This document shows, piece after piece, positions 35,495 through 44,374 of a stretch of DNA of 64,000 nucleotides (positions are counted from its first letter, which is position 1; each line of letters starts with the position of its first letter). The DNA is taken from assembly GCA_002707495.1 (NCBI GenBank), contig PAMZ01000005.1:182971-246970 (forward strand), written 5' to 3'. The notes under the pieces were generated by a model. The model was not told the DNA's origin. It made no database searches and was given only the letters and a program-made list of their open reading frames with translations. The translations under genes were made by a program, and so were the position numbers. The stretch comes from Halobacteriovoraceae bacterium. GTDB taxonomy: Bacteria; Bdellovibrionota; Bacteriovoracia; Bacteriovoracales; Bacteriovoracaceae.

Positions 35495-35617
35495 ATCAAC
35501 AGTGGTTCTCACTCGAATACACGGGGAGAAATTTAATTATATCAAATGATCTTTTCGCGAGTCAATGAGGACTCGGTCTCTAAGGAGATTCTTCATGACG
35601 AAGAGATCAACAGTGGT
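35495..35617 (+). repeat. Direct repeat ATCAACAGTGGT flanking the small-peptide leader
   Basis: The 12-base sequence ATCAACAGTGGT occurs at 35495-35506 and 35606-35617. The second copy lies inside the coding region of the candidate peptide gene. Spacing is 111 bases. Meaning unknown. Confidence 0.5.
35558..35575 (+). promoter_or_regulatory. Hairpin upstream of the small peptide gene
   Basis: CGAGTC and GACTCG (35558-35563 with 35570-35575) form a perfect six-base stem with a six-base loop just upstream of the AAGGAG ribosome binding site. It could influence translation of the peptide. Confidence 0.35.
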
Positions 35618-35672
35618 CTTCAGGGTTGCTATCTTATTGTTTTTATTATTAAGAACAGAGTTAGCATTTTAA
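35595..35672 (+). CDS. Candidate 25-residue hydrophobic peptide
   Basis: The frame MTKRSTVVFRVAILLFLLLRTELAF starts with an ATG eight bases after AAGGAG, a strong ribosome binding site. The peptide has a basic N-terminus and one hydrophobic segment, like a small membrane protein, a leader peptide or the toxin of a type I toxin-antitoxin pair. A terminator follows directly on the same strand and another lies upstream, so a short independent transcript is likely. No promoter was identified with confidence. It is too short for homology arguments; the call rests on signals around it. Confidence 0.4.
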   Translation: MTKRSTVVFRVAILLFLLLRTELAF

Positions 35673-35679
35673 GCCACGG

Positions 35680-35715
35680 GGGGAGGGCAACAGTCCTCCC
35701 CTTCTTTTGTTTTTA
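35680..35715 (+). terminator. Terminator after the small peptide gene
   Basis: GGGGAGG (35680-35686) pairs with CCTCCCC (35695-35701) around an eight-base loop and is followed by a T-rich tail (TTCTTTTGTTTTT). The direction is plus-strand, supporting transcription of the peptide gene. Confidence 0.75.
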
Positions 35716-37041
35716 GTAGGCATTTTTATTACCTTTAAAGAACGTCATAAAAATTATTGAGAGATCCAGCCAAAATGACCAATTCTTTATATACCATAGA
35801 TCAAATTCAATTCGCTTTTCAATGGAGGTATCCCCTCTCCAGCCATTGACCTGTGCCCAGCCAGTGAGTCCTGCTTTAAATTTATGGCGGATCATATAGC
35901 CCGGAATCTCGTCACGAAACTTCTCAACGTATTGAGGTCGCTCAGGCCTAGGCCCAACCAAACTCATATCGCCCACAATCACATTCCATAATTGAGGGAG
36001 CTCATCTAGGTTGGTCTTTCTTAAAAATCTCCCGATTTTGGTGACTCGAGGATCATTTTCGACTGTCCATCCTTCGTGATTGGCATCTCCCACTACCATG
36101 GAGCGAAACTTCCACATTTTAAATTCTTTTCCGTCCACTCCCATGCGAACTTGTCCGTAAAAGATCGGACCGCGAGAAGTGAGCTTGACCGCAAGTGCAA
36201 TAAACAGAAGAAAAGGGGAAATCAGAAGACCACCAATAAATGTTCCGATAAAATCGAAAATGCGCTTTAAAATCAGACCGAGTTGTTTGATATTAGGCTC
36301 ATTAATATAAATTAAGGGCTGGCCTTTGAATTCAGAAATCGAATACCCCACCCGAGCAAAACTCACATCAGGAAGAACGATGATGGGAATAATATACTCC
36401 GCCAGCTCTTTTAAAAGTTTGCCGGATTTTTCAGCTTCGGTATTGTCGTATCCGATAACAAGACCATCGATTTCCATGCGCTCAAGCTCTTTGAAATCTG
36501 CAACGTCTCGAACTTCAATATCACTCGGAATATCCGCAGGTGGATCGACCCAATAGAGAACTTTGATATTTTCTTTTATTTTTTCAAAATAGGCTTTCGC
36601 CACTTCCCCACTTCCGACTATGACAACATTGATGGCTTTTCGATTAAAAATCCGTCGAAACCAAACCTTAGACCATACTAAACCAATAGTGCTTAAAACG
36701 ATGTACATGGAAAGCATTATTCTCGAGAGACGATGCTCGCTGATAAAAAATGCGACAATTAAAAACGCCATAAAAGCTATGATATTAGCCTTAATCTGCT
36801 GAGCGATTTCTTTGGAGATCGTCTCCATTCGAATTTGATCATAGAGCTTGGAGTTTTTAAAAGTAATTAAGCTTGTGAGAACGAGCAGCACACCAAAATT
36901 AAAATAGAAAAATGGACTGCCATTCGTACCATCAAAGATTTCAAACCGGATATAAAACGCAATTGACCAAGAAAGATAGACCACGCCTAAATCAAATAAT
37001 CTTTGCATATAATCGAGAGATTTTGCTCTACGTCTTAGCAC
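35713..37041 (-). CDS. Polyprenyl-phosphate sugar-1-phosphate transferase (full-length, WcaJ/WbaP type)
   Basis: The 442-residue product has four N-terminal membrane segments, a central CoA-binding-like domain (VVIVGSGEVAKAYF) and the C-terminal transferase domain. The C-terminal domain holds KRIFDFIG, KMWKFRSM, TNLDELPQLWNV, VGPRPERPQYV and GLTGWAQVNGWRG. It loads the first sugar phosphate onto undecaprenyl phosphate in the inner membrane, which starts assembly of an exopolysaccharide, capsule or O-antigen. A second, short initiating enzyme lies at 47590. Specific sugar cannot be read from sequence. Confidence 0.92.
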   Translation of the reverse strand: MLRRRAKSLDYMQRLFDLGVVYLSWSIAFYIRFEIFDGTNGSPFFYFNFGVLLVLTSLITFKNSKLYDQIRMETISKEIAQQIKANIIAFMAFLIVAFFISEHRLSRIMLSMYIVLSTIGLVWSKVWFRRIFNRKAINVVIVGSGEVAKAYFEKIKENIKVLYWVDPPADIPSDIEVRDVADFKELERMEIDGLVIGYDNTEAEKSGKLLKELAEYIIPIIVLPDVSFARVGYSISEFKGQPLIYINEPNIKQLGLILKRIFDFIGTFIGGLLISPFLLFIALAVKLTSRGPIFYGQVRMGVDGKEFKMWKFRSMVVGDANHEGWTVENDPRVTKIGRFLRKTNLDELPQLWNVIVGDMSLVGPRPERPQYVEKFRDEIPGYMIRHKFKAGLTGWAQVNGWRGDTSIEKRIEFDLWYIKNWSFWLDLSIIFMTFFKGNKNAY

Positions 37042-37095
37042 TAATTATGCTCCTAGTTTTTCGTAATAATCGATAATATATATTAGTGTAAACGC

Positions 37096-38250
37096 TTATG
37101 CCAGTACAGGAATCTTCAGTTCAACTGATGCTCCTCTGTGAAGGTTTGAAATATTTAAATCTCCACCAGCTTTATCCAGCATTTTTTTAATACTGTGAAG
37201 GCCTATTCCAGTGCCATTAAGCTTTCCTATGCTCATCCCATCAATAGGGCCACTTTCTAGCAATTCGCTCGGGAACCCTTTGCCGTTATCTCGAATATCT
37301 ATAACTAAGGCTTCGCATTTTTTAGCAATTGAAATTTCTATAGTTGGATTAAGGTGACCATGAAGTGCCTCACAACTATTTTTCAGCAAATTCTCTATAA
37401 TCCGATTAAACTTCGCTTTACTAATATTATAGAAAGTCGTTGAATTATGGGGTCCTAAATTATCACTAATTATAAATTTCAAGCTTGGAAACAATTGTTT
37501 CAGATATCCTGCTATTTTTTTTATTTCGCTAATTGTACAAAAATCAAAGGACTCATTATTAGAGTCTAGTGAAATATTTGATTCTAATAATTCTTCAAGT
37601 CTTTCTACAGCCGAAACCAATAACTCTTCTCCCTCCTTATCAGCAATCATTTTCAAGTTTGTTAACAGGTGTAATGCAGCCAAAGGAGATTTCATATCAT
37701 GGGATAAAGATTTTAGTTCATAGTCTCTTTGTTTAAGTTTTTCTCTTTCCTCCATCATTTTTTGCAAAATGACAAATTCACTCCAAACTAAATCTTCATC
37801 TAATTTGTCACCAGAAATGAGTTTTTTGAATTTTAAGAATTGCTCTCTTAATGATTCTTCTAATAATGACCTTGTCCTAACAAGCACTACCAGCAAGACT
37901 ATGCAAAATGCAAAGAATGCTGAGAATATTTTCAAATATTTTAAATATAATTTTTGGAATGAAACCTTATAGCAATTGAATGGCCCGCAAATATCTCCAT
38001 TTTCCGAAACATTGACAGAGATATTATTATCAAAATTTTCTAGGATACTAAGAACTTTTACCTCCTCAATTGAAGTAGAAATATTATGTTCCAACAGAAT
38101 ATTGGTAGTTTCAAAAATCCTATGTCTCTCCCAACTTAGGATTAAAACTAGTAATACAGAAACAATTATTAAAAAGGAAAAAATCAAAATCTTAAGTCTG
38201 ACTTCAAAAATGGTATAATTTTCACCTATAGCGTCTGCAAGCTTTCTCAT
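37096..38250 (-). CDS. Sensor histidine kinase (orphan, no response regulator nearby)
   Basis: The 384-residue protein has two membrane segments (about residues 21-40 and 104-125) around a periplasmic loop of about 60 residues. The H box LKSLSHDMKSPLAAL (His184) is followed by the N box (NLLKNSCEAL), G1 (DIRDNGKGFP) and G2 (GTGIGLHSIKKM). It would autophosphorylate His184 on a signal. Its start overlaps the end of the binding-protein gene by four bases (ATGA), so the two likely form one sensing unit. No response regulator gene is adjacent. Confidence 0.92.
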   Translation of the reverse strand: MRKLADAIGENYTIFEVRLKILIFSFLIIVSVLLVLILSWERHRIFETTNILLEHNISTSIEEVKVLSILENFDNNISVNVSENGDICGPFNCYKVSFQKLYLKYLKIFSAFFAFCIVLLVVLVRTRSLLEESLREQFLKFKKLISGDKLDEDLVWSEFVILQKMMEEREKLKQRDYELKSLSHDMKSPLAALHLLTNLKMIADKEGEELLVSAVERLEELLESNISLDSNNESFDFCTISEIKKIAGYLKQLFPSLKFIISDNLGPHNSTTFYNISKAKFNRIIENLLKNSCEALHGHLNPTIEISIAKKCEALVIDIRDNGKGFPSELLESGPIDGMSIGKLNGTGIGLHSIKKMLDKAGGDLNISNLHRGASVELKIPVLA

Positions 38251-39539
38251 CTTTTCAAATTCTCCAAAGAGTCATATCCGGGGTTAATCATAGAGGGATT
38301 ATAGTCATCGATTTTACTAGCTCTAAAAACTCTTTTCGGTCTAGACATTGCGATGAAGTACTCTTCTGAAGAAATAAAGTCCGAAAGTTCTTTCACGTAG
38401 GTATTGCCATTCGAGGTAAGAAGAGATTTAGGAATTTCGACATTAGTGTTAATAACTCTAAACGAGCTATCCCTCATTAAAAGTAAATTAAAGGATCGCA
38501 AAAAGGGATAATCCATTGTCAGCGCTAGGAAAGTGGCGTCGAACTCATCTGACTTTATTTTTTCGAGAAGTTTATTAAAACGAGTTTTCTGACACCTAAT
38601 ATCGGCTAAAGTGCTCTCAAAAAAATTGCAGATCAAGCTCGCTTCCTCTCCCAATTCTACTGGAACCCCTAGCACGACCCTTTCGCTTAACGAACATTTT
38701 TTAACCACACTGTTTTGTTGTGGACTTCCCTTTAGGTCGACTACGGCTAAATGTTTACCAGAAAGAGTCTCTAGGAATTTCTTTCTCTCTATCGCTTGAC
38801 TCAAGCACTTCCTATCAGCCTTATTTTTAAAGGCATCTTTCAGATTTAAAACGAGTCCCCATGTCTCAAAAAGAGAGTAACTCCTACTTTTTCCACTTTC
38901 CTTTTTTATCCTTCCAGGAGGAAGAAGAGCCGTATCAAATGCAGTGATTCTATTATCTATCCTTCCAGTCCATAGCTTCGGAGTAATTTTTTTGGGATAT
39001 TCTCTATCATTCGCGACCAATCGAAAGAAATTTCCTTGCCTTACATATTTTCCAGTTGCTTCCGCAACATCTTCAGGGTTATGTATCAGGAATAGATGGG
39101 TTGCTAATACATCTTTTAAATTAGTATCTTTAGTACGCAACCTTAATATGATTTCGTAATCTTTTATCTGGATAGATTTTATATTTTGTACGAGTGGATT
39201 ATCAGGAAGTGTACGAGACAGATGCTCAAGTGAGCGATATACATAATTAACATCGATTGGATTATTAAAAGAAGTTCTTTCCGAATTTTTTAATTTTATA
39301 TGAAACTCTTTGAAATCATTGGTTTTAATGGATTCTGCAAGATCCATTTTAACGATTCCCTTGTCAGTTACCTTTGTTAGCCCTCGATAGGAAAGCCTTG
39401 AAAACCAAATATCAACCTCTGAAACGGCTTCAAAAGGAAATAGAATTTGAGGTTTAGAATAAACATACTTAACATACTCATGATTCCCACGACAGGAAAC
39501 AACAAGTGTATAGACTAAAGCCATAAAGATGCGGATCAT
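38247..39539 (-). CDS. Solute-binding lipoprotein (SBP family 5-like)
   Basis: The 430-residue product has a signal peptide ending in the lipobox LVVSC. The body resembles extracellular solute-binding proteins of the peptide type (for example LSYRGLTKVTDKGIVKMDL and EFHIKLKNSERTSFNNPIDV near the N-terminus). No permease or ATPase gene is near. It overlaps the histidine kinase gene, which suggests it senses a ligand for that kinase instead of feeding a transporter. The family assignment is moderate; ligand unknown. Confidence 0.65.
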   Translation of the reverse strand: MIRIFMALVYTLVVSCRGNHEYVKYVYSKPQILFPFEAVSEVDIWFSRLSYRGLTKVTDKGIVKMDLAESIKTNDFKEFHIKLKNSERTSFNNPIDVNYVYRSLEHLSRTLPDNPLVQNIKSIQIKDYEIILRLRTKDTNLKDVLATHLFLIHNPEDVAEATGKYVRQGNFFRLVANDREYPKKITPKLWTGRIDNRITAFDTALLPPGRIKKESGKSRSYSLFETWGLVLNLKDAFKNKADRKCLSQAIERKKFLETLSGKHLAVVDLKGSPQQNSVVKKCSLSERVVLGVPVELGEEASLICNFFESTLADIRCQKTRFNKLLEKIKSDEFDATFLALTMDYPFLRSFNLLLMRDSSFRVINTNVEIPKSLLTSNGNTYVKELSDFISSEEYFIAMSRPKRVFRASKIDDYNPSMINPGYDSLENLKR

Positions 39540-39572
39540 TTAGGCACCTTAGAAGAAAATAAAACCTTTATC

Positions 39573-39621
39573 TACATGCATGTACATTTTTCAAAGTTAT
39601 TTACATCAGGAGATACATGTA
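39573..39621. promoter_or_regulatory. Palindromes in the divergent upstream region
   Basis: TACATGCATGTA (39573-39584) is a perfect 12-base palindrome, and TACATGTA recurs at 39614-39621. They lie between the binding-protein gene and the divergently transcribed hydrolase gene, a usual place for operators. Confidence 0.3.
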
Positions 39622-39633
39622 ATTATTAGTCTT

Positions 39634-40341
39634 ATGGAAAAAGAAACTCTCATTTTACTTCACGGAGGACCTGGTCTCGATCCAAGCTATTTTTTTCCTA
39701 GTCTAGACCCATTAAAAGATAGTTTTAACATAGTCACATATACTATTGGTTCTACAACCTCAGAACCAACCCTGACCAACTTACAAACAGAGTACTCTTC
39801 TATGCTTCAATCCCTTGAGAACGAAAATTTTTCAATCATTGCACATTCTTTTGGTTCATTTCTTGCACTTAGCGAAGCCACAATTGAAAAGTATGATAAT
39901 ATAAATAAGATTTTCCTAGTCAATTGGATTTATAATTCTGAATGGATAGAAGAATTCTACGAAAGAAATCCAGAAGAAAAAAATAATAACTTCACTAGTC
40001 TCAAGGACAGCTTTATACACTATTCGAAATATTATTTTAAAGATTTATCTCTTGCTTCATCAGTTTTCGACAAAATTAAATATTCTGATAAAATTTTCAA
40101 ACAAATTTCTTTAGAATTTGGAAAAATTTCTCTCTTTGAACTAGCTAATAAACTAAGCCAAAAAATAGTAAGTATTTCATCTGAGTACGATGGTATAACT
40201 AGCAAGCAATATCACAATAAAATCAACAAAATGTTAAATTTAAATAATTACCACTTCAAAAATAGTGGTCACTTCCCTTTCATTGAGCAACCTAAGCTTT
40301 TTTTAGAGATAATTAGCGAAGAAACAAAGGTAAAGGAATGA
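39634..40341 (+). CDS. Alpha/beta hydrolase
   Basis: The product has the oxyanion block LILLHGGPGLDP, the nucleophile elbow AHSFGS (Ser72 when counted from the Met at 39634), an acidic residue near SSEYDGIT and the catalytic His in SGHFPFIEQ. The HGGPG start resembles proline iminopeptidases and related hydrolases, but substrate is open. An in-frame Met at 39580 would add 18 residues with no supporting homology; the AGGAG at 39608 is too far from 39634, so the start is uncertain. It overlaps the next gene by four bases. The surrounding DNA is very AT-rich. Confidence 0.8.
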   Translation: MEKETLILLHGGPGLDPSYFFPSLDPLKDSFNIVTYTIGSTTSEPTLTNLQTEYSSMLQSLENENFSIIAHSFGSFLALSEATIEKYDNINKIFLVNWIYNSEWIEEFYERNPEEKNNNFTSLKDSFIHYSKYYFKDLSLASSVFDKIKYSDKIFKQISLEFGKISLFELANKLSQKIVSISSEYDGITSKQYHNKINKMLNLNNYHFKNSGHFPFIEQPKLFLEIISEETKVKE

Positions 40342-40628
40342 TTAAAAAAATAAATAAAAGCTTTATACTTATGGTTGCAATTTCAACTTTATCTTTTTGT
40401 TTAGCCGACAGGGTAATACTTGAGGTTGACCTAGAAGAAACAGTAAACAGAATAGAAACAAATCTAGGAGAATCAATCTTCAAAATTGAATTTGGACGAG
40501 ATAGTAGTGGAAGAACTGTGATTATTTCTATTGAAACAACTGATGGTTCTATCTTAAGCAGAGAAGATATTGAAGACTTGCTACTAAGGAATCCTGTCTT
40601 CAGAGGAACTGATCCTCCTGGGCCTTAG
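40338..40628 (+). CDS. Small exported hypothetical protein, 96 aa
   Basis: The start overlaps the hydrolase stop (ATGA). A signal peptide (MIKKINKSFILMVAISTLSFCLA) is followed by an acidic mature part with alternating charged and hydrophobic residues and a C-terminal PPGP. Function unknown. It ends two bases before the methyltransferase-like gene, so the three genes should be co-translated. Confidence 0.55.
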   Translation: MIKKINKSFILMVAISTLSFCLADRVILEVDLEETVNRIETNLGESIFKIEFGRDSSGRTVIISIETTDGSILSREDIEDLLLRNPVFRGTDPPGP

Positions 40629-40630
40629 AC

Positions 40631-41206
40631 ATGATTTATTTTCTAAAAATTACATTATTTATATATTTTTCAATTGAGCTATATTTTTTCAGGACTAATA
40701 ACAACTTAATTTCTTTGTTATACTGTTGTCTTTTGTCTGTATATATTTACTTCCTAAATGATAAAAAACCTTCTATAGAAACTGCAAAAAGAAAACTAGT
40801 AATCTACTCCCATACTTTTTTGCCAGTTACCACTTCTTTGTTTGAGTTTAGACTTACTCCCCTTGCGATTTTTCTCATAGTATTTTCGGTCACTTTGGCA
40901 CTTGTTTCAACGATAAGTCTTAATCGATTTTTTCACGCTGAACCTTTCCAGCATGAGTTCATCCAACAAAAAGGAATTTATAGTATTGTAAGACATCCAA
41001 TCTACCTTTCGGGGAGTTTGATTTTTTCTACCTTTTTAGTTAGTGCAAATGATGATTATAATATAATTTTATCAATCATATTTCTATTGTATGTTCACCT
41101 AACTATAAAAAGAATAAATATTGAGGAAGAGTTATTGTCTCAAAATAGGAATTACTCTACCTACTGCTCCACAACTAAATATAAGCTAATACCATTTATT
41201 TTTTAA
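40631..41206 (+). CDS. Membrane methyltransferase (ICMT/PEMT-like)
   Basis: The 191-residue product has about five membrane segments and the signature GIYSIVRHPIYLSGSLIF, matching the SAM-binding RHPxYxG motif of isoprenylcysteine methyltransferase and PEMT-like proteins. In bacteria the substrate is often unknown. It is co-directional with the small exported protein, two bases downstream. The region is low in GC compared with the neighbours at 30-35 kb. Confidence 0.8.
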   Translation: MIYFLKITLFIYFSIELYFFRTNNNLISLLYCCLLSVYIYFLNDKKPSIETAKRKLVIYSHTFLPVTTSLFEFRLTPLAIFLIVFSVTLALVSTISLNRFFHAEPFQHEFIQQKGIYSIVRHPIYLSGSLIFSTFLVSANDDYNIILSIIFLLYVHLTIKRINIEEELLSQNRNYSTYCSTTKYKLIPFIF

Positions 41207-41260
41207 GTATCGGATACACTTTTATTTGGCATAGATGCTGCAAAAAGCTAAAATTTCAAT

Positions 41261-42010
41261 ATGCTTATAAGTATCGTCACCCCATGTTATAACTGCGCTG
41301 ACTTCATTTATGAAACCTATCAGACAGTAAAAAACCAAACATTCTCAGATTGGGAATGGTTGTGCGTGGATGATTGCTCTACTGATGATACCAATTTAAT
41401 TCTACAAGAGTTAGCCTCTGGAGACGAGAGAGTTAAAGTCTTTAAAAACGAAAAGAACTCCGGAGCGGCGGTAACAAGAAATCGCGGACTAGAAGAAGCT
41501 AGCGGAAATTATATCGCATTTTTAGATGCCGATGATATTTGGGATCCTGCCAAACTCGCGCTGCAACTAGATTTTATGCAAATACAAGCTCTTCACTTTA
41601 GCTATCATAATTACCAGCTTGTGAACTCTGATGGTATTCGAATCAAAGAGATGATCATTGATGATTGCTATGTCGCCGGAGACCTTTTGAAATATAACCC
41701 CTTCGCGACTTCGAGTATTATGATCTCCAAGTTTGTGGCCGATAGAACTAGATTTAGAGAGCATCTTCGTCGTAGGCAGGATTATATTTTTTGGTATGAA
41801 GCACTTAAGCTTTCCAATCGAGGGCAAGGAATGAGTGAGTTTCTGTCGAGTTATCGGCAGACTGGTGAAGACTCGCTCTCGGCGGATAAAAAGAAGATGG
41901 CATTAATTCAGTGGCAGCTTTTGAATTCGGAGTTTAAATTAAATCTATTTGAACGAGTCTATTATTTTTTGAAATATGCTATTTGGGGATTAAAGAAGTA
42001 TTTTTTATGA
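41261..42010 (+). CDS. Family 2 glycosyltransferase
   Basis: The 249-residue product is a GT-A enzyme. The nucleotide-sugar start is SIVTPCYNCADFI, the DDCSTDDT block follows, and FLDADDIW is the DxD-type metal site. It should transfer a sugar to the growing lipid-linked oligosaccharide on the cytoplasmic side. It overlaps the next glycosyltransferase by four bases (ATGA). Donor and acceptor cannot be told from sequence. Confidence 0.9.
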   Translation: MLISIVTPCYNCADFIYETYQTVKNQTFSDWEWLCVDDCSTDDTNLILQELASGDERVKVFKNEKNSGAAVTRNRGLEEASGNYIAFLDADDIWDPAKLALQLDFMQIQALHFSYHNYQLVNSDGIRIKEMIIDDCYVAGDLLKYNPFATSSIMISKFVADRTRFREHLRRRQDYIFWYEALKLSNRGQGMSEFLSSYRQTGEDSLSADKKKMALIQWQLLNSEFKLNLFERVYYFLKYAIWGLKKYFL

Positions 42011-43113
42011 GAGAAGTCACCCATTTTTCAACAGTTCACAGAAGGCTTGATACTAGAGTTCTTTTAAAAGAGTGTTCTAGTATCGCACAAGACCCTGATT
42101 TCTCGTGTAATCTAATTTTGGCAGATGGTGGACCTGACGAAATTTTTAATGGAGTAAATATTAGCTCCGTTCCAAAACCAAAAACAAAAATTCATCGAAT
42201 ATTCATTTCACAATATCAAATATTTAAAAAACTTTTAAAAACACAATCCACAATCTATCATTTCCACGACCCTGAACTAATGTTTACAGGCGCTGCTTTA
42301 AAAATACTTGGAAGAAAAGTTATTTTTGATATTCATGAAGATTTTCCAGGCCAACTTCAATCTAAAGTATACCTGAACAGACCCACTCTTTTATTGCTCT
42401 CTAAAATCTATGCTATTTTTGAATCCGTTATGATTAAGTTTTTTGATTACAATATTACCGTCAATGAGACAATTCAAAATAGATTGTTCAAATCTACAAA
42501 AAATGTAGAAGTAGTTTACAATTATCCAATCCTATCGGAGTTTATAAACGCAGAACACGACTGGAAAAGCAAAGAGAGAATTGTTTGTTATATTGGTGGC
42601 GTAACTAGGATTAGAGGGCTTAAGTCTCTGGTGCAAGCGACTGAAATTGGAAATTTTAAATTACTTCTAGGTGGAAGCTTTGATGAAAAAGCCTTCGAAG
42701 ATGAGTTGAAATCGCTTCTTGAATGGAAAAATGTGAAATATTACGGTCAAGTTTCTAGAGATCAAATGTTTGAAATATTCAAAGAATCAAACTTGGGAAT
42801 AATTCCTTTTCTGCCAGAACCGAATCATGTAAACGCCACTCCAAATAAGTTTTTTGAATATCTTTCGGCGGGATTACCTATTGTTATTTCGAATTTTGAG
42901 AAATGGCAGAATTTTATTAATAAACATAAAGTTGGAAGAACATTTAACCCTGGGGACTCGGAAGACCTAGGAAGAGCAATTAATGACTTACTATCTGATA
43001 GAGAAGCCTTAAAGAATATGAGTGATAAGTCTAAGACTCTCGTAATTGAAAAGCGAAACTGGGATAATGAGTACACCAAAATAAAAAAGCTATACCAACA
43101 AATCTCTCCATGA
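42007..43113 (+). CDS. Family 4 glycosyltransferase
   Basis: The start is the ATG at 42007, overlapping the previous stop; the frame is open further upstream. The product (368 aa) is a GT-B enzyme with a central IPFLPEPNHVNATPNKFFEYLSAG-type acceptor/donor block (shown in part), YGQVSRDQM and a Rossmann-like N-terminal half. It follows the usual layout of the GT4 family. It overlaps the flippase gene by four bases. It probably adds a sugar to the repeat unit. Confidence 0.88.
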   Translation: MREVTHFSTVHRRLDTRVLLKECSSIAQDPDFSCNLILADGGPDEIFNGVNISSVPKPKTKIHRIFISQYQIFKKLLKTQSTIYHFHDPELMFTGAALKILGRKVIFDIHEDFPGQLQSKVYLNRPTLLLLSKIYAIFESVMIKFFDYNITVNETIQNRLFKSTKNVEVVYNYPILSEFINAEHDWKSKERIVCYIGGVTRIRGLKSLVQATEIGNFKLLLGGSFDEKAFEDELKSLLEWKNVKYYGQVSRDQMFEIFKESNLGIIPFLPEPNHVNATPNKFFEYLSAGLPIVISNFEKWQNFINKHKVGRTFNPGDSEDLGRAINDLLSDREALKNMSDKSKTLVIEKRNWDNEYTKIKKLYQQISP

Positions 43114-44339
43114 AAATAGGCAATGTAAAAAGAAAACTTTTAATTTCACTTTCGGGAACAGCTCTTGCCCAAATTATCCATTTACTTTTCACACCTATTT
43201 TAACAAGGGTATATACACCAGAGGAATTTGGAGAACTTGCTATACTGATTGCTTTTGGAGGAATCGTTACTGCCGTGGCTACAGCAAGATATGATGTTGC
43301 TATAGTGGTTGCAACTGAAGAGGAACGAGTAGTACTTGACAAAGGTATAATTAAAATTTCTTATTTCGTAGGTTTGTTTTTAATTCTAATCGCTCTCATA
43401 ATTTTTTATATGGGAAAAAATAATTATGGAATTCTTTGCTTTTTCCTAGCTTTTATAGCCATTATAAGAGCTAACTATCAGTCCAAAAGAAGTATCTTGA
43501 ATAGCTATGGAAAATATTCTCAGATGGCAAATGGACGTGTAGTTGAAAATACATCTAATGGAGTTATTGCCTTTGCTCTATCATTTTTCCAAGTGGGCTC
43601 AATAGGACTCATGCTCGCTAAGACTCTAAGTTATCTTATTCCGGTAAAATACTATTCCTCGATTACTAAAAAGCTCGTTCCACAGTCTCTTGAAGTAGGG
43701 ACATCTGAGACCTTAAAGAAGTTCATTAAATTTCCAAAGTATTCAATTGCATCAAGCTTAATAGATCAAATTAACTTAGGTTTCTCCATTTTCGCATTCA
43801 CATATTTATATGGTGAGGCTATCGCTGGTCATGTTAGTATGACCACGAGAGTACTATCTCTTCCCATCAACTTTATAGGAGTTGCATTTCTTGACGTCTT
43901 TAGAGAAAAAGCAACTAAAGACTATTTAAAATTCGGCAATTTCAAAACTATCTTTATTAAGTTTTTTCTATCACTAGCTTTTCTTGCAGTATTGGGATTT
44001 GCTATAATTACGACTTTAGGTGAGCCAATTTTTATCTTAGTTCTTGGAGAGCAATGGGAGACAGCTGGTCAATTTGCCACAATTGCTATTGCACTTTACT
44101 CGGTAAGGTTAATCTCTAGTCCTTTAACTTTTTCCTTTCAACTCAATCAGAATCAACAGGCACATATGCTTTTTGAAGTCTTAATTCTTTTCGTATCTCT
44201 AGCAGCTGTATCATTTTCTTTTATAAAGGAATTACCGCCGATGGAATGTCTACAAATCTATTGCTATAGCCTTGCTTCGGTACATTTACTTTTCATTTAC
44301 GCGGCATATAAAAATTCTTCCAAAACTAAATTTCTTTAA
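43110..44339 (+). CDS. wzx: Oligosaccharide flippase (Wzx-like)
   Basis: The 409-residue product has about twelve membrane segments of the polysaccharide transporter family, with a start typical of Wzx (SLSGTALAQIIHLLFTPILT, then YTPEEFG). It should flip lipid-linked repeat units to the periplasmic side of the inner membrane. It sits between a glycosyltransferase and the polymerase. Specific unit unknown. Confidence 0.88.
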   Translation: MKIGNVKRKLLISLSGTALAQIIHLLFTPILTRVYTPEEFGELAILIAFGGIVTAVATARYDVAIVVATEEERVVLDKGIIKISYFVGLFLILIALIIFYMGKNNYGILCFFLAFIAIIRANYQSKRSILNSYGKYSQMANGRVVENTSNGVIAFALSFFQVGSIGLMLAKTLSYLIPVKYYSSITKKLVPQSLEVGTSETLKKFIKFPKYSIASSLIDQINLGFSIFAFTYLYGEAIAGHVSMTTRVLSLPINFIGVAFLDVFREKATKDYLKFGNFKTIFIKFFLSLAFLAVLGFAIITTLGEPIFILVLGEQWETAGQFATIAIALYSVRLISSPLTFSFQLNQNQQAHMLFEVLILFVSLAAVSFSFIKELPPMECLQIYCYSLASVHLLFIYAAYKNSSKTKFL

Positions 44340-44374
44340 ATTAGCAGACTTCGTTGATATACTGCAGGGTCTGT

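Noticed and set aside
35558..35575. Riboswitch in the leader of the small peptide gene
   Set aside because: A single short hairpin is far too small and lacks the conserved core of any known riboswitch.
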